64,000 nucleotides of DNA, taken from positions 496,001-560,000 of the forward strand of contig JAIBEX010000009.1 in assembly GCA_019459455.1 (NCBI GenBank), in the 5' to 3' direction. Below are positions 25,768 to 36,300 of the stretch, piece after piece; position 1 is the stretch's first letter; every line of letters starts with the position of its first letter. The position numbers and the translations under genes are program-made. The DNA comes from Weeksellaceae bacterium (GTDB lineage Bacteria; Bacteroidota; Bacteroidia; Flavobacteriales; Weeksellaceae). A model generated the notes under the pieces. That model was not told the DNA's origin and ran no database searches. It saw only the letters and a list, made by a program, of their open reading frames with translations.

Positions 25768-27759
25768 ATGAAATTTAACCTTCAATCCGAATTCCAGCCT
25801 GCGGGTGATCAGCCTACTGCAATAGAAAGACTTACAAATGGTTTGGAAATTGGGGAGAAATATCAAACGTTACTCGGGGTAACAGGATCAGGGAAAACTT
25901 TTACGGTAGCCAATGTGGTTCGTAATGTGCAAAAACCCACGATCGTGCTGGCACACAACAAGACGTTGGCCGCTCAGCTCTTCATGGAGTTTAAAGAATT
26001 TTTCCCCGACAATGCGGTCGAGTATTTTGTTTCCTATTACGACTACTATCAGCCGGAAGCCTTTATCGCCTCTTCCAACACCTATATTGAAAAAGATCTT
26101 TCCATTAATGAGGAAGTGGAAAAGCTGAGGCTCTCGGCAACGGCAAGTCTACTCTCAGGACGGAGGGATGTCCTTATAGTTGCCTCCGTTTCCTGTATTT
26201 ACGGTATAGGAAACCCGACAGAATTCCACAAATCCCTTATCTCCCTGCAACTGGGCGAAAAGATGACGAGAACAGGACTACTACATTCTCTGGTAAGCGC
26301 ACTGTACTCGAGGACACTGAACGAATTTCAGCGCGGGACATTCCGCGTAAAGGGAGATGTTGTAGATGTGTACCCGGCTTACGCCGACAATGCGGTCCGG
26401 ATTCAGTTCTTTGGTGATGAGATTGAAAAAATACAGTCCTTTGATCCTGTTTCGGGAAATACGATGTCTGTTTTTGATGAGATCAAGATCTATCCGGCCA
26501 ACCTGTTCGTAACCAGCAAGGAAACTATGGTTGGAGCAATCCGTTCCATTCAGGATGATTTGGTAAAGCAGGTCGATTTTTTCGAGAGCATTGAGAAGCC
26601 TTTGGAAGCTAAACGGTTACAGGAAAGAACCGAACTCGATCTGGAAATGATAAAGGAATTGGGATACTGTTCCGGAATTGAGAACTATTCAAGATACCTG
26701 GACGGAAGGCTTCCCGGATCACGGCCCTTCTGTCTTTTGGATTATTTCCCGAAGGACTTTCTGATGGTTATTGATGAAAGCCATGTGACCATTCCGCAGG
26801 TGCACGCCATGTACGGTGGCGACCGAAGCCGGAAGGAAGCTTTGGTGGAATATGGGTTCAGACTGCCCGCTGCCATGGATAACCGTCCGCTTAAATTTGA
26901 GGAATTTGAGGCGATGCAGAACCAGGTCATTTACGTGTCAGCGACTCCTGCAGATTATGAGCTGGAGAAAACCGGCGGTGAATACATTGAACAGATTATC
27001 CGCCCGACAGGACTGTTGGATCCCATAATTGAAGTCCGCCCCACCATCAACCAGATCGATGATTTGATTGAGGAAATCCATAAGCGGGAAGAAGTGGATG
27101 AGCGGGTTCTCGTAACTACACTCACCAAAAAGATGGCAGAGGAACTTACCAGGTATTTTACAAAATTCGGGATCCGGTGCCGTTATATCCATTCAGATGT
27201 GGAAACGCTGGAAAGGATACAGATCATGCAGGACTTAAGAACTGGACTTTTTGATGTGCTGATTGGCGTAAATCTCCTTCGGGAAGGCCTTGATTTGCCG
27301 GAAGTTTCCCTGGTCGCGATTCTGGATGCTGACAAGGAGGGTATGCTGCGTTCCCGCCGCTCCATGATTCAGACCGTCGGCAGGGCGGCGAGAAACATAA
27401 ACGGCAGGGCAATCATGTATGCAGACAAGATGACCAAAAGCATGCAGGCCGCCATTGATGAAACCAACTATCGCCGCGAAAAGCAAACATTATATAACAG
27501 CGAGAACAACATCACGCCAACTCAGATCAGCAAGAAGATTTCTGAAGCATTGGTAGGACGTGCCAAAGATTTCCCGGATGAAAAATACACCCAGAAAGAG
27601 ATTCTGAAGCAGGTGGCTGAAGAGCGTGCATCTTACGGTTCTGAGGATATCGAAAAAATCATCGGTGAAAAGCAATTGGCTATGGAAAAGGCTGCTAAAA
27701 ACCTTGATTTTATAAAGGCCGCTAAACTCCGTGATGAAATTTCAGCACTTAAGGGATAA
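25768..27759 (+). CDS. uvrB: Excinuclease ABC subunit B
   Basis: 663 residues, standard UvrB. It verifies DNA damage with UvrA and recruits UvrC in nucleotide excision repair. Walker A GVTGSGKTF lies near residue 37, the damage-binding beta-hairpin is YYDYYQPEAFIASSNTYIEKD, the DEAD-like box is VIDESHVTIPQV, helicase motifs include VYVSATPADYE, and motif VI is QTVGRAARN. The C-terminal UVR domain that binds UvrC is present (AMEKAAKNLDFIKAAKLRDEI). Neighbours are unrelated. Confidence 0.97.
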   Translation: MKFNLQSEFQPAGDQPTAIERLTNGLEIGEKYQTLLGVTGSGKTFTVANVVRNVQKPTIVLAHNKTLAAQLFMEFKEFFPDNAVEYFVSYYDYYQPEAFIASSNTYIEKDLSINEEVEKLRLSATASLLSGRRDVLIVASVSCIYGIGNPTEFHKSLISLQLGEKMTRTGLLHSLVSALYSRTLNEFQRGTFRVKGDVVDVYPAYADNAVRIQFFGDEIEKIQSFDPVSGNTMSVFDEIKIYPANLFVTSKETMVGAIRSIQDDLVKQVDFFESIEKPLEAKRLQERTELDLEMIKELGYCSGIENYSRYLDGRLPGSRPFCLLDYFPKDFLMVIDESHVTIPQVHAMYGGDRSRKEALVEYGFRLPAAMDNRPLKFEEFEAMQNQVIYVSATPADYELEKTGGEYIEQIIRPTGLLDPIIEVRPTINQIDDLIEEIHKREEVDERVLVTTLTKKMAEELTRYFTKFGIRCRYIHSDVETLERIQIMQDLRTGLFDVLIGVNLLREGLDLPEVSLVAILDADKEGMLRSRRSMIQTVGRAARNINGRAIMYADKMTKSMQAAIDETNYRREKQTLYNSENNITPTQISKKISEALVGRAKDFPDEKYTQKEILKQVAEERASYGSEDIEKIIGEKQLAMEKAAKNLDFIKAAKLRDEISALKG

Positions 27760-27804
27760 AAAAGAATCCTTAAAATTCTGTAACAGGTTTTATGGGATAA
27801 TTGG

Positions 27805-27812
27805 TAATTTTG
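27805..27812 (+). promoter_or_regulatory. Predicted -7 element of the small gene at 27837
   Basis: TAATTTTG matches TAnnTTTG, 24 bases before the ATG at 27837. Confidence 0.45.
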
Positions 27813-27836
27813 AATTAATCAAATAAATAAACTGTT

Positions 27837-28205
27837 ATGCAAACTCCAAGACCGATGCTCACCCTGAGCCAAGTAATGCAGAAACTAGCCCAGAAGGGCG
27901 TTACTCAGGAATTCCGGATGAATGAAAACTGTGAAATGAAACTCAACAGTTCCGATAAGGTGTACAACGCTCACGAACTGAAGATATTAAAAACATTTCG
28001 CTTTGAGGGGTTCAGTAATCCTGATGACAATGAGGTTCTGTATGTCGCTGAAGATACAGCGGGCAACCGCGGGATGATTATTGATTCGTATGGTGCGGAA
28101 AGTAATTATCCGGGAGAGAAATTCGATGATTTCATCCGTAATATTCCGGTAGAAGAGCGGGAGGAATATAATTTTGAAGCCAACAACGATACCGCTCAGA
28201 TTTAA
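27837..28205 (+). CDS. Small conserved Bacteroidota protein, often mislabelled as PRPP synthetase
   Basis: 122 residues with no signal peptide. The core (LKTFRFEGFSNPDDNEVLYVAEDTAGNRGMIIDSYG) matches a small conserved Bacteroidota family that automatic pipelines often name phosphoribosylpyrophosphate synthetase. It has neither the length (about 310) nor the PRPP-binding loop of that enzyme, so the name should not be used. A helical N-terminus with LSQVMQKLAQKGVTQEF precedes the core. Function unknown. Its stop overlaps that of the convergent AsmA-like gene in TTAA. Confidence 0.8.
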   Translation: MQTPRPMLTLSQVMQKLAQKGVTQEFRMNENCEMKLNSSDKVYNAHELKILKTFRFEGFSNPDDNEVLYVAEDTAGNRGMIIDSYGAESNYPGEKFDDFIRNIPVEEREEYNFEANNDTAQI

Positions 28206-30868
28206 TCCGTTTGTTTCTCTTTCTTTCTGAAAACGCGCTGCAGTAAATTGCCTTTTTTGGGCTGACCGTCTTCGGTCTGGATCGCTTTAATCTTATCCTT
28301 CGTATTCTGAACCTTGGTCTTTACCGAGGTTTTTGTGTCTTTTACCGTTGCTTTGGTGTCCGTAACGGTATTGCGGACCGTCTTTTCTGTGTTTTCTACA
28401 TTTGCACCGATAAGCGTTTTTTTAAGTCCCTCCTGGATTCCCTGCCAGAACAGGTTGAAAAATGATTTGGCGGGGTCTCTTTTTACATTGTCAACCACTA
28501 CAGATTCAGGATAGATTCCGGAATTGGTTTTAACAAAGACGTTTACGACTGCAGAAAGGAGCTTTTTCTTTTCACCGGTGTCCTTCAGCAGCGAAACCTG
28601 AAGGTCCTTATGCTTCAAGTTCAGCGTTCCGTTCAGCCCAGACACTGTTCCCCGGAAATTGAAGATGAGGTCCTGTATTGTCCCTGTAGCCCTCGCTTTA
28701 AGGTAAGGTTCAATGAAGGCATTAATCCTGGATGCGGGCAGATCGGCAATGTTTCCTGCGATGGTAAACGCATCGTTCTTACTTGCAGTATCCATAGTCC
28801 ACTGTACATTCATCGGAGAAGCATTCATAAAACTGCACCGCACGGAGATTGGAATCCTGGTGGGTTTTCCCGCGGCCTTCCCGGAGTTGAGGTTTTTAAT
28901 GTTCATGTTTAAATTTCCAAAGGTCAGTTTACCGGGCCCTTCACTTTGCTTGGTATCTTCTTCATAAACCAGTACGGAGTTTTTGACATCCAGATTATTC
29001 ACAATGACGGGAAATTTAATTTTCCTCAGGAGTTCCGTGTACATCGGTTTGATGCTGGGGTCATCCTTGGGTACCTTGCTGCGGAAAATGTTAGCATTTA
29101 CCCCACTAAGATTCACTGCGCTCGCATACAGATGCTTATCAGCAGAAATCAAATCCCAATTTCCGTTTGCGGTAATCTGATTTACTTTTATATCATACAG
29201 GTCCTTTTCGTACGATATCATCCGGATAAACTGCGCGCGGGAAACCATAGGGCGCATGGAAAAATTGTTCACCTGTAGGCTGCCCCTGTTCAGTTTTAAC
29301 AATCCCGCATTCAGAGTGTAGAACTGACTGATGCGCCGTGAGAAATTACTGGTGGTAAAACTGAAATTTCCTGTTTTAAAGGGGATTCCCTCCTTCGCAG
29401 TCTGTGCATTCATCTCCAGATTCTGTACCTTAAGGTTAAGATTGTTAAAGGTGGTGGATTCTGAACCTTTGCTGAAAGTAAAGTTGGGCCCGGTGATTTG
29501 TAAATTTTTTACGATAAGTGGAAACAAGATCCCCTCATAGGTCGGCTTTTTCTTCGCTGAGGTCTGCGGGGATGAAATCCGACCCCTTAAACCGCTTATG
29601 AGCGCACTTTGAGCATTGAGTTTGAGTTTATTGTTCTCAAATTTCCATTCATCCATCTTCAGGGCAACCTGAACCGCACTGAAATTGGCGAGTGTTTTTG
29701 CCGATGTTGCCACGGTTGGCTTCACAATGAGGTTGCGTAAATCTATAGCCTGCGGGCTTATCGCAAAAGAGGAGGTGACTACGGAATGGGTATCTGAATG
29801 GTAGTTGATGTTTTTTCCTTTAAGGTTAAACTTCTCATAGGAAAACGGGATGTTTCCTTTTGCTGTTTCCTCATCCATTACCAGTTTATGGATATCAAGA
29901 TTCAGGTTTTGTGCACTGAAAAACTTATTTCCATTTAATTTAACGATCTCAACTGTTGCGTTATTCAGGACAATATCCTCCAGGTTTAACTCGTACGTAA
30001 ATTTCTTCTGATTTTGGACCTGAGGCTTTGAACTGAATATTTTAATTTCGGGATTTTCAAACCTCATATTGGAAAGTGAGACTTTATTGTTTTTAAGCAC
30101 AATATCCTGAAAATCGAGTTCCTTCGCCTTGAAATCAAAAAGATTTCCCCTGTTTGGATAAGATTTGGCAAACTGCGCATGGTTTATGAGCGGCATCAGT
30201 TTGAAATCACGGATGTTCATTAAACCGTTCTTTGTAGTTATAGTAGCGGCCGAAATGGCATAAACATCATCAGGACGGTAGTAAAAATTTTTACCGTTAA
30301 TGTCATATTTATCAAAAACGACCGGTAGTTTTGTTTTAACGGACTCTTCAGTCATCTGAAGATTTTCAACAAAAAGATTAAGATCCTCCACACCTACAAA
30401 TTTTTGTTTGTTGTGTCTGAACATCCTGATGTTACCGTTCTCTATCCTGATATTCTTGAAAACGAATGGGTTCCTTTTCTTTCCGGTCTTGTCATCAATC
30501 GGTTTCGCCAGTACAACGTTAAGGTTTGGATTAACCATCAAGAGGTCGGAGGAGTTGATTCTTTTGTTGAAGACCGCATCATAAATTCCGAGACGGCTTA
30601 TTTCCAGCTTGTCCATTGTGCCGGCAAGGCCAATAACATTTTTATTTTGCGGATTTTTACTGTTAATCGATATCCCTGTAGCCCGAATGTTGCCGGTTCC
30701 CAGTGCGACATCCAGTGATGTGTAGGAGATTTTATAATCCGAATTGTTCTTTATATAGCCGGGCAGGTTGTTTTTGAGCCAGTAATTCAAGCCAAGATTG
30801 GCCAGAAGGAAAAGTCCCGCCAGTATTGCCAGTATGATTGCGCCTCTGCGAAGTAATTTTTTGTTCAA
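28202..30868 (-). CDS. Large AsmA-like/DUF748-type membrane-anchored protein
   Basis: 888 residues. One N-terminal membrane helix (about residues 10-30) is followed by a long periplasmic region of repeated beta-strand segments. The opening PGYIKNNSDYKISYTSLDVALGTGNIRATGISI is typical of AsmA/TamB-like proteins, which bridge the envelope and are implicated in lipid transport or outer-membrane assembly. A pattern of LxVxNLxM-type strands recurs through the middle. The last 70 residues differ: a Thr/Lys/Val repeat (TVTDTKATVKDTKTSVKTKV) ending in a basic stretch. Role inferred from architecture only. Confidence 0.78.
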   Translation of the reverse strand: MNKKLLRRGAIILAILAGLFLLANLGLNYWLKNNLPGYIKNNSDYKISYTSLDVALGTGNIRATGISINSKNPQNKNVIGLAGTMDKLEISRLGIYDAVFNKRINSSDLLMVNPNLNVVLAKPIDDKTGKKRNPFVFKNIRIENGNIRMFRHNKQKFVGVEDLNLFVENLQMTEESVKTKLPVVFDKYDINGKNFYYRPDDVYAISAATITTKNGLMNIRDFKLMPLINHAQFAKSYPNRGNLFDFKAKELDFQDIVLKNNKVSLSNMRFENPEIKIFSSKPQVQNQKKFTYELNLEDIVLNNATVEIVKLNGNKFFSAQNLNLDIHKLVMDEETAKGNIPFSYEKFNLKGKNINYHSDTHSVVTSSFAISPQAIDLRNLIVKPTVATSAKTLANFSAVQVALKMDEWKFENNKLKLNAQSALISGLRGRISSPQTSAKKKPTYEGILFPLIVKNLQITGPNFTFSKGSESTTFNNLNLKVQNLEMNAQTAKEGIPFKTGNFSFTTSNFSRRISQFYTLNAGLLKLNRGSLQVNNFSMRPMVSRAQFIRMISYEKDLYDIKVNQITANGNWDLISADKHLYASAVNLSGVNANIFRSKVPKDDPSIKPMYTELLRKIKFPVIVNNLDVKNSVLVYEEDTKQSEGPGKLTFGNLNMNIKNLNSGKAAGKPTRIPISVRCSFMNASPMNVQWTMDTASKNDAFTIAGNIADLPASRINAFIEPYLKARATGTIQDLIFNFRGTVSGLNGTLNLKHKDLQVSLLKDTGEKKKLLSAVVNVFVKTNSGIYPESVVVDNVKRDPAKSFFNLFWQGIQEGLKKTLIGANVENTEKTVRNTVTDTKATVKDTKTSVKTKVQNTKDKIKAIQTEDGQPKKGNLLQRVFRKKEKQTD

Positions 30869-30972
30869 GTTGGAGTGAATTTGGCGCTAAATTACACCAC
30901 ATCAGAACAATACCAATTATAAGATGTTTACGGATTATTACAAGATTTTAGGAGGCTCAAGACTTCCTATTT

Positions 30973-31764
30973 TCAAACCTCCAGTTCAATTACATATCCC
31001 TCATGTGCGCGCACATTAATGAAATTACCGCCTTCAAAGGAAAGGTACTGACCCTTGATGCCGTTTAAAACTGCTTCAAATTCAGGACTTTTATCCAGGG
31101 TAAAAGAATTTATTTTTTGCGGGGCTTCATAAGGATAATCCATGCGTACCATTTCATGTTCCATGGAATAAAAATTCTTGAAATCTTCAGGAAAATACTC
31201 TTTTATCTTTTCACGAAAATCTTTAAGGTCCAGGTCATCTTCGAAATCATCCTCCAGCATCTTGCGCCAGTTGGTTTTATCTGCAAGGTGCTCTTTAAGC
31301 GCGACCTCTATCATGCCCGCTTCATATCTGTTGTCGGTTTTGGCAATTGGAAGTGCAAATGTGGCACCCTGATCGATCCAACGTGTCGGGATCTGGCTTT
31401 CTCTGGTCACGCCCACCTTTACATCGCCGGTATAGGCAAGATAAACGATGTGCGGATGCAGCTGAATTGATTTTTCCACTTCCAGGTCCCTTTCTCCGAT
31501 TCCAAGGTGAGCGGTTGATAGTTCGGGACGGATAATCGTTTCGCTCGCATAAGGACTTTCAAAAAAACATTTTTTGCAGAAACCCATCCGGTACAGTTTT
31601 TCATCTTTCCCGCAGCTCAGGCATTCATACCCAATATGTTTCATCCTGATTTTCTTTCCTATAAGCTGGTTCATGATGATGAGGTCATTGGAAAGACAAA
31701 GATGGTATTGGATGGGCTTCCCGTTTTCGGTACTCATTTTCAGAATTTGTCCGGTGAATTTCAT
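30973..31764 (-). CDS. DUF2797 family protein with an N-terminal zinc finger
   Basis: 263 residues. The N-terminal part contains a C4 cluster, CLSCGKDEKLYRMGFCKKCFF (two CxxC pairs), so a zinc site is likely and its cysteines are intact. The middle segment HIVYLAYTGDVKVGVTRESQIPTRWIDQGA resembles the GIY-YIG/T5orf172 nuclease pattern, which would suggest nucleic-acid cleavage or binding, but not all catalytic residues can be confirmed by eye. The family has no known function. Neighbours are unrelated. Confidence 0.82.
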   Translation of the reverse strand: MKFTGQILKMSTENGKPIQYHLCLSNDLIIMNQLIGKKIRMKHIGYECLSCGKDEKLYRMGFCKKCFFESPYASETIIRPELSTAHLGIGERDLEVEKSIQLHPHIVYLAYTGDVKVGVTRESQIPTRWIDQGATFALPIAKTDNRYEAGMIEVALKEHLADKTNWRKMLEDDFEDDLDLKDFREKIKEYFPEDFKNFYSMEHEMVRMDYPYEAPQKINSFTLDKSPEFEAVLNGIKGQYLSFEGGNFINVRAHEGYVIELEV

Positions 31765-31821
31765 TTTTTGAAATAATTTTGAGTAAAAATAAGGATTTAA
31801 GATTTCACCGGCTAAATTTTA

Positions 31822-31829
31822 TAAATTTG
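31822..31829 (+). promoter_or_regulatory. Predicted -7 element of the epimerase gene
   Basis: TAAATTTG matches TAnnTTTG, 19 bases before the ATG at 31849. Confidence 0.5.
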
Positions 31830-31848
31830 TCATTGCAAATAAATACAG

Positions 31849-32871
31849 ATGATTTATCTCGTTACGGGTGGCAGCGGCTTTATAGGATCACACTTGGTGG
31901 AAAACCTTCTTAAAGACGGACATTATGTCATAAACGTTGACAATTTTGATGATTTTTACGATTACCGGATAAAAATCCGAAATACGCTGGAAAGCACCGG
32001 AACAACTACCCCTATTACATTCAGCAGCCGGGCTTCCGATATTGAAAACGTAATTTCCGCTACTGCGTCTCAAAACTACCGGCTTTACTATCAGGATATC
32101 CGCGACAAACTGGGGCTTGCGGAAATCTTCGACAAACACAGACCTGACTTTATCATACACCTTGCCGCACTGGCAGGAGTGAGGCCATCCATTGAACGTC
32201 CGCTGGACTATGAAGACGTAAATATCCGGGGCACAATGAATGTGTGGGAACTTTGTAAGGAATTCAGCATCAAGAAATTTATTTGCGCTTCTTCTTCCAG
32301 TGTTTACGGGAATAACGAAAAAATACCTTTTTCTGAAAATGATGCTGTAGACTGGCCCATTTCTCCTTATGCAGCCACCAAAAGATGTGGCGAAATCCTG
32401 GGTCATGTGTACCATCATCTTTATGGGATTGATATGATTCACCTCCGGTTTTTCACGGTTTACGGCCCACGGCAAAGGCCCGATCTCGCGATTCACAAAT
32501 TTACAGAGCTGATTTCTGCAAGCCAGGAAATCCCTTTTTATGGGGATGGAACCACCTCCAGGGACTATACTTTTATAGATGATATTGTAGATGGAATCGT
32601 CAGGGCTGTACACTACCTGCAGGAGCATGACCAGGTATATGAAATCATAAACCTTGGAGAGAATGAGATGGTGGAACTTGAGCAGATGGTTTCAACGATA
32701 GAAGAACAGCTGCATAAAAAATCCCTTAGAAGGATGCTGCCTGCACAACCAGGGGACGTTTCCCAAACCCATGCGGATATTGATAAGGCGAAATCCCTGC
32801 TGGGCTATCAGCCGGCCACAGATTTCCAAAATGGCATAAAAAAGTTTGTGGAATGGTTTTTGAGAAAATGA
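31849..32871 (+). CDS. NAD-dependent epimerase, probably UDP-glucuronate 4-epimerase
   Basis: 340 residues, extended short-chain dehydrogenase fold. The Rossmann motif is GGSGFIGSHLVE at residues 7-18. The catalytic set is the serine in CASSSSVYG and the Y-x3-K in SPYAATKRCGE. NFDDFYDYRIKIRN, RFFTVYGPRQRPDLAI and FYGDGTTSRDYTFIDDIV are characteristic of UDP-glucuronate 4-epimerases, which make UDP-galacturonate for surface polysaccharides. UDP-glucose 4-epimerase is the main alternative. It is a single gene; the other nucleotide-sugar gene in the window is manC, at the left edge. Confidence 0.85.
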   Translation: MIYLVTGGSGFIGSHLVENLLKDGHYVINVDNFDDFYDYRIKIRNTLESTGTTTPITFSSRASDIENVISATASQNYRLYYQDIRDKLGLAEIFDKHRPDFIIHLAALAGVRPSIERPLDYEDVNIRGTMNVWELCKEFSIKKFICASSSSVYGNNEKIPFSENDAVDWPISPYAATKRCGEILGHVYHHLYGIDMIHLRFFTVYGPRQRPDLAIHKFTELISASQEIPFYGDGTTSRDYTFIDDIVDGIVRAVHYLQEHDQVYEIINLGENEMVELEQMVSTIEEQLHKKSLRRMLPAQPGDVSQTHADIDKAKSLLGYQPATDFQNGIKKFVEWFLRK

Positions 32872-32992
32872 GGCAAATCAGGGGTGCCCGCGTGAGAGCA
32901 GTATTACTGTTAATAAAGTGGTTATCGCTGGATGTAAAAATCAAATTAATTGAAAATCAGGACGAAAAAGATTTTTTTTCCCATCTATTTTT

Positions 32993-33000
32993 TTACTTTT
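32993..33000 (+). promoter_or_regulatory. Predicted -7 element of the DUF2795 gene
   Basis: TACTTTTG matches TAnnTTTG, 27 bases before the ATG at 33028. The 156-base gap after the epimerase gene otherwise shows nothing. Confidence 0.5.
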
Positions 33001-33027
33001 GCAAAAATTTAAAATACACAGAAACAT

Positions 33028-33249
33028 ATGTACTGGACACTAGAATTAGCTTCATATTTAAGCGACGCCCCTTGGCCAATGACTAAGGCAGAACTTATTG
33101 ACTATGCCATCAGAACCGGGGCACCCATGGAAGTGGTAGAAAACCTTCAGGCTATTGAAGACGAAGGGGAAATTTATGAATCTATTGAAGAAGTATGGAG
33201 CGACTATCCAACGGATGACGACTTCCTGTGGAACGAAGACGAATACTAG
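33028..33249 (+). CDS. Small DUF2795 family protein
   Basis: 73 residues, acidic, helical. The pattern (YLSDAPWPMTKAELIDYAIRTGAPMEVVENLQAI) is a DUF2795 domain, common as a small cytoplasmic protein in Bacteroidota. The acidic C-terminus EVWSDYPTDDDFLWNEDEY is conserved in related proteins as I recall. Function unknown. It has its own promoter and terminator, so it is probably monocistronic and separate from secA. Confidence 0.85.
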   Translation: MYWTLELASYLSDAPWPMTKAELIDYAIRTGAPMEVVENLQAIEDEGEIYESIEEVWSDYPTDDDFLWNEDEY

Positions 33250-33255
33250 AAATAT

Positions 33256-33287
33256 AGTCGGATGCAAAGGTTTGCACCGGCTTTTAT
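33256..33287 (+). terminator. Rho-independent terminator of the DUF2795 gene
   Basis: AGTCGGATGCAAA pairs with TTTGCACCGGCT (one bulged A, one G-T pair) over a two-base loop, followed by TTTT. Confidence 0.75.
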
Positions 33288-33359
33288 TATTTTAGAAATA
33301 TTCTAAAGTTTAATTATTAAGTCGCTGATTCAATTTAAAGACAGCAGAAATCAATCAAT

Positions 33360-36300
33360 ATGAGTTTTTTAAACAAAGTTCTTAAAGGTTTTTTAGGAGA
33401 TAAAAACCTCTCCGACCTCAAGGAGGTAAAAAAAGTGGTGAGTAAAATAAAAGCGGTGGAAGGAAATGTCCAGCAGCTTAGTGATGACGCCTTACGGGGG
33501 AAGACTGCTGAGTTCAGGGAGAAAATTAAAGAGGCTACCGCCAACATTACTTCCCAGATCACACAGACCAGGGAACAGATTCAGAACAGTACCGATATTG
33601 ATGAAAAGGAAGCTCTTTTTACTAAAATTGATACACTTAATAAAGAAGCCTACCAGGTTGAAGAAAAAGTATTGGGGGAGATTCTTCCCGAAGCCTTCGC
33701 GCTTGTGAAGGAAACTGCAAAACGCTGGGCTGAGAACGGAGAAATCCGGGTAACAGCAACCGACTGGGACAGGGAACTTGCCGCAACCAAAGATTTTGTG
33801 GAAATCCAGGGAGACCAAGCCGTGTGGAAAAATCGTTGGAACGCCCACGGTACAGAGGTGATTTGGGACATGGTACACTACGACACCCAGTTTATTGGTG
33901 GTGTGGTACTGCACAGCGGAAAAATTGCTGAGATGGCCACAGGTGAAGGTAAGACGCTGGTAGGAACACTGCCTATTTACCTGAATGCGCTTCCGGGACG
34001 TGGGGTACACGTCGTAACCGTTAACGACTATCTTGCAAAAAGGGACTCCGCATGGATGGGGCCACTCTATCAGTTTCATGAACTGTCCATCGACTGTATT
34101 GATAACCACCAGCCGAACTCTGACGGAAGAAGAAAAGCATATAACTCCAACATCACCTACGGTACCAACAACGAATTTGGTTTTGATTACCTGAGGGATA
34201 ACATGGTGGCATCTCCAGACGAACTCGTACAGGGAGAACTCAATTTCGCAATTGTGGATGAGGTGGATTCTGTTTTGGTAGATGATGCCAGGACACCGCT
34301 GATCATATCCGGGCCGGTTCCACAGGGAGACCGTCAGGAATTCGACGTACTGAAACCATCTGTAGACCGCATCGTTGCCGTACAGAAACAGACCGTTACG
34401 CAGATCTTTAACGAAGCAAAAAAATTAATTGCAGCCGGAAATACCAAGGAAGGTGGTTTCAAACTGCTGCAGGCTTACCGTGGTCTTCCTAAAACCAGAC
34501 AACTGATCAAATTCCTTTCGGAAAGTGGAAACAAAGCGCTTTTGCAGAAAGTGGAAGGTCAGTATATGCAGGATAACAACCGGGACATGCCGATTGTGGA
34601 TAAAGACCTTTATTTCGTAATCGACGAGAAAAACAACCAGATAGACCTTACCGATAAAGGCGTGGAATACATGTCACAGGGTAATGATGATAAGGATTTC
34701 TTCGTTCTGCAGGATATTGCGACCGAAATTGCAGAACTTGAGGTTAAGAACCTTACAAAAGAGGAAGAATTTGCGGCCCGCGAAGAACTCTTCCGCGATT
34801 TTGCGGTGAAGTCTGAAAGGGTGCATACGATGAACCAGCTTCTGAAAGCCTATACTTTGTTCGAGAAGGATGATGAGTATGTGGTGATAGATGGCGAAGT
34901 GAAAATCGTGGATGAGCAGACCGGACGTATCATGGAGGGCAGACGTTACTCCGATGGCCTTCACCAGGCGATTGAAGCGAAAGAAAATGTAAAAATTGAA
35001 GCGGCAACCCAGACTTTTGCCACCGTTACCCTTCAGAATTATTTCCGGATGTACAACAAACTTGCGGGAATGACGGGTACGGCAGAAACCGAAGCTGGCG
35101 AATTGTGGCAGATCTACAAACTGGACGTGGTTGTTATCCCGACCAACAGGCCAATTGTGCGGGACGACCGCCAGGATCTGGTTTTCAAAACCAACCGCGA
35201 AAAATATAACGCCGTTATTGAAGAGATTGAAAGACTGACTGCTGCAGGACGTCCGATTCTGGTGGGTACCACCTCTGTGGAGATCTCGCAGCTACTTTCC
35301 AAGGCGCTTCAGCTGAGAAAGATTCAGCACCAGGTCCTGAATGCGAAACTTCACAAAAAAGAAGCAGAAATTGTTTCAGAAGCGGGGCGGCCGGGACAGG
35401 TTACCATCGCTACCAACATGGCGGGTCGTGGAACCGATATCAAGTTGAGAGAAGGAGTTAAAGAAGCCGGCGGTTTAGCGATTATCGGTACCGAAAGACA
35501 TGATTCCAGAAGGGTGGACAGGCAGTTACGTGGTCGTGCCGGACGCCAGGGAGATCCGGGAAGTTCCCAGTTCTATGTGTCTCTGGAAGATAACCTGATG
35601 AGACTTTTCGGTTCGGAAAGAATTGCAAAAATGATGGATAGGATGGGTCATAAGGAAGGGGAAGTGATTCAGCATTCCATGATTTCAAAATCCATTGAAA
35701 GAGCACAGAAAAAAGTGGAGGAGAACAACTTCGGCATCCGTAAAAGGCTCCTGGAATACGATGATGTGATGAACAAGCAGCGTGATGTAATATACAAAAG
35801 AAGGAAAAATGCACTTTTCGGTGATCACCTGAAGTACGACATCTCCAACATGATCTACGATGTATCGCACTCCGTTGTTTCAAAAACGAAGGCGGAAGGA
35901 GATTTCAAAGTCTTTGAGTTTGAAATCATCAAAAACTTCACAATGGAAGCGCCCGTTTCTGAAGCGGATTTCAAGAATAAATCTGTTGCTGACCTTACTG
36001 AAGTGGTTTACAGAGCCGCACAGGAAGATTACAGCAAACGTTTGGCGCTGATGAGGGAGAAATCATTCCCCATCATTGAAAACGTTTTCACAAATCAGGG
36101 TTCCATGTTCAAGATGATCCAGGTTCCTTTCACGGACGGCATCAAAACGATGACGATTGTGACCGACCTTCAGAAAGCCTATGATACCAAATGTCAGAGT
36201 CTGGTTGATGATTTCGAAAAAAACATCACCCTTTCCATTATAGACGAGAATTGGAAGCACCACTTGCGTGAGATGGATGACCTTCGCCGCTCTTCACAAG

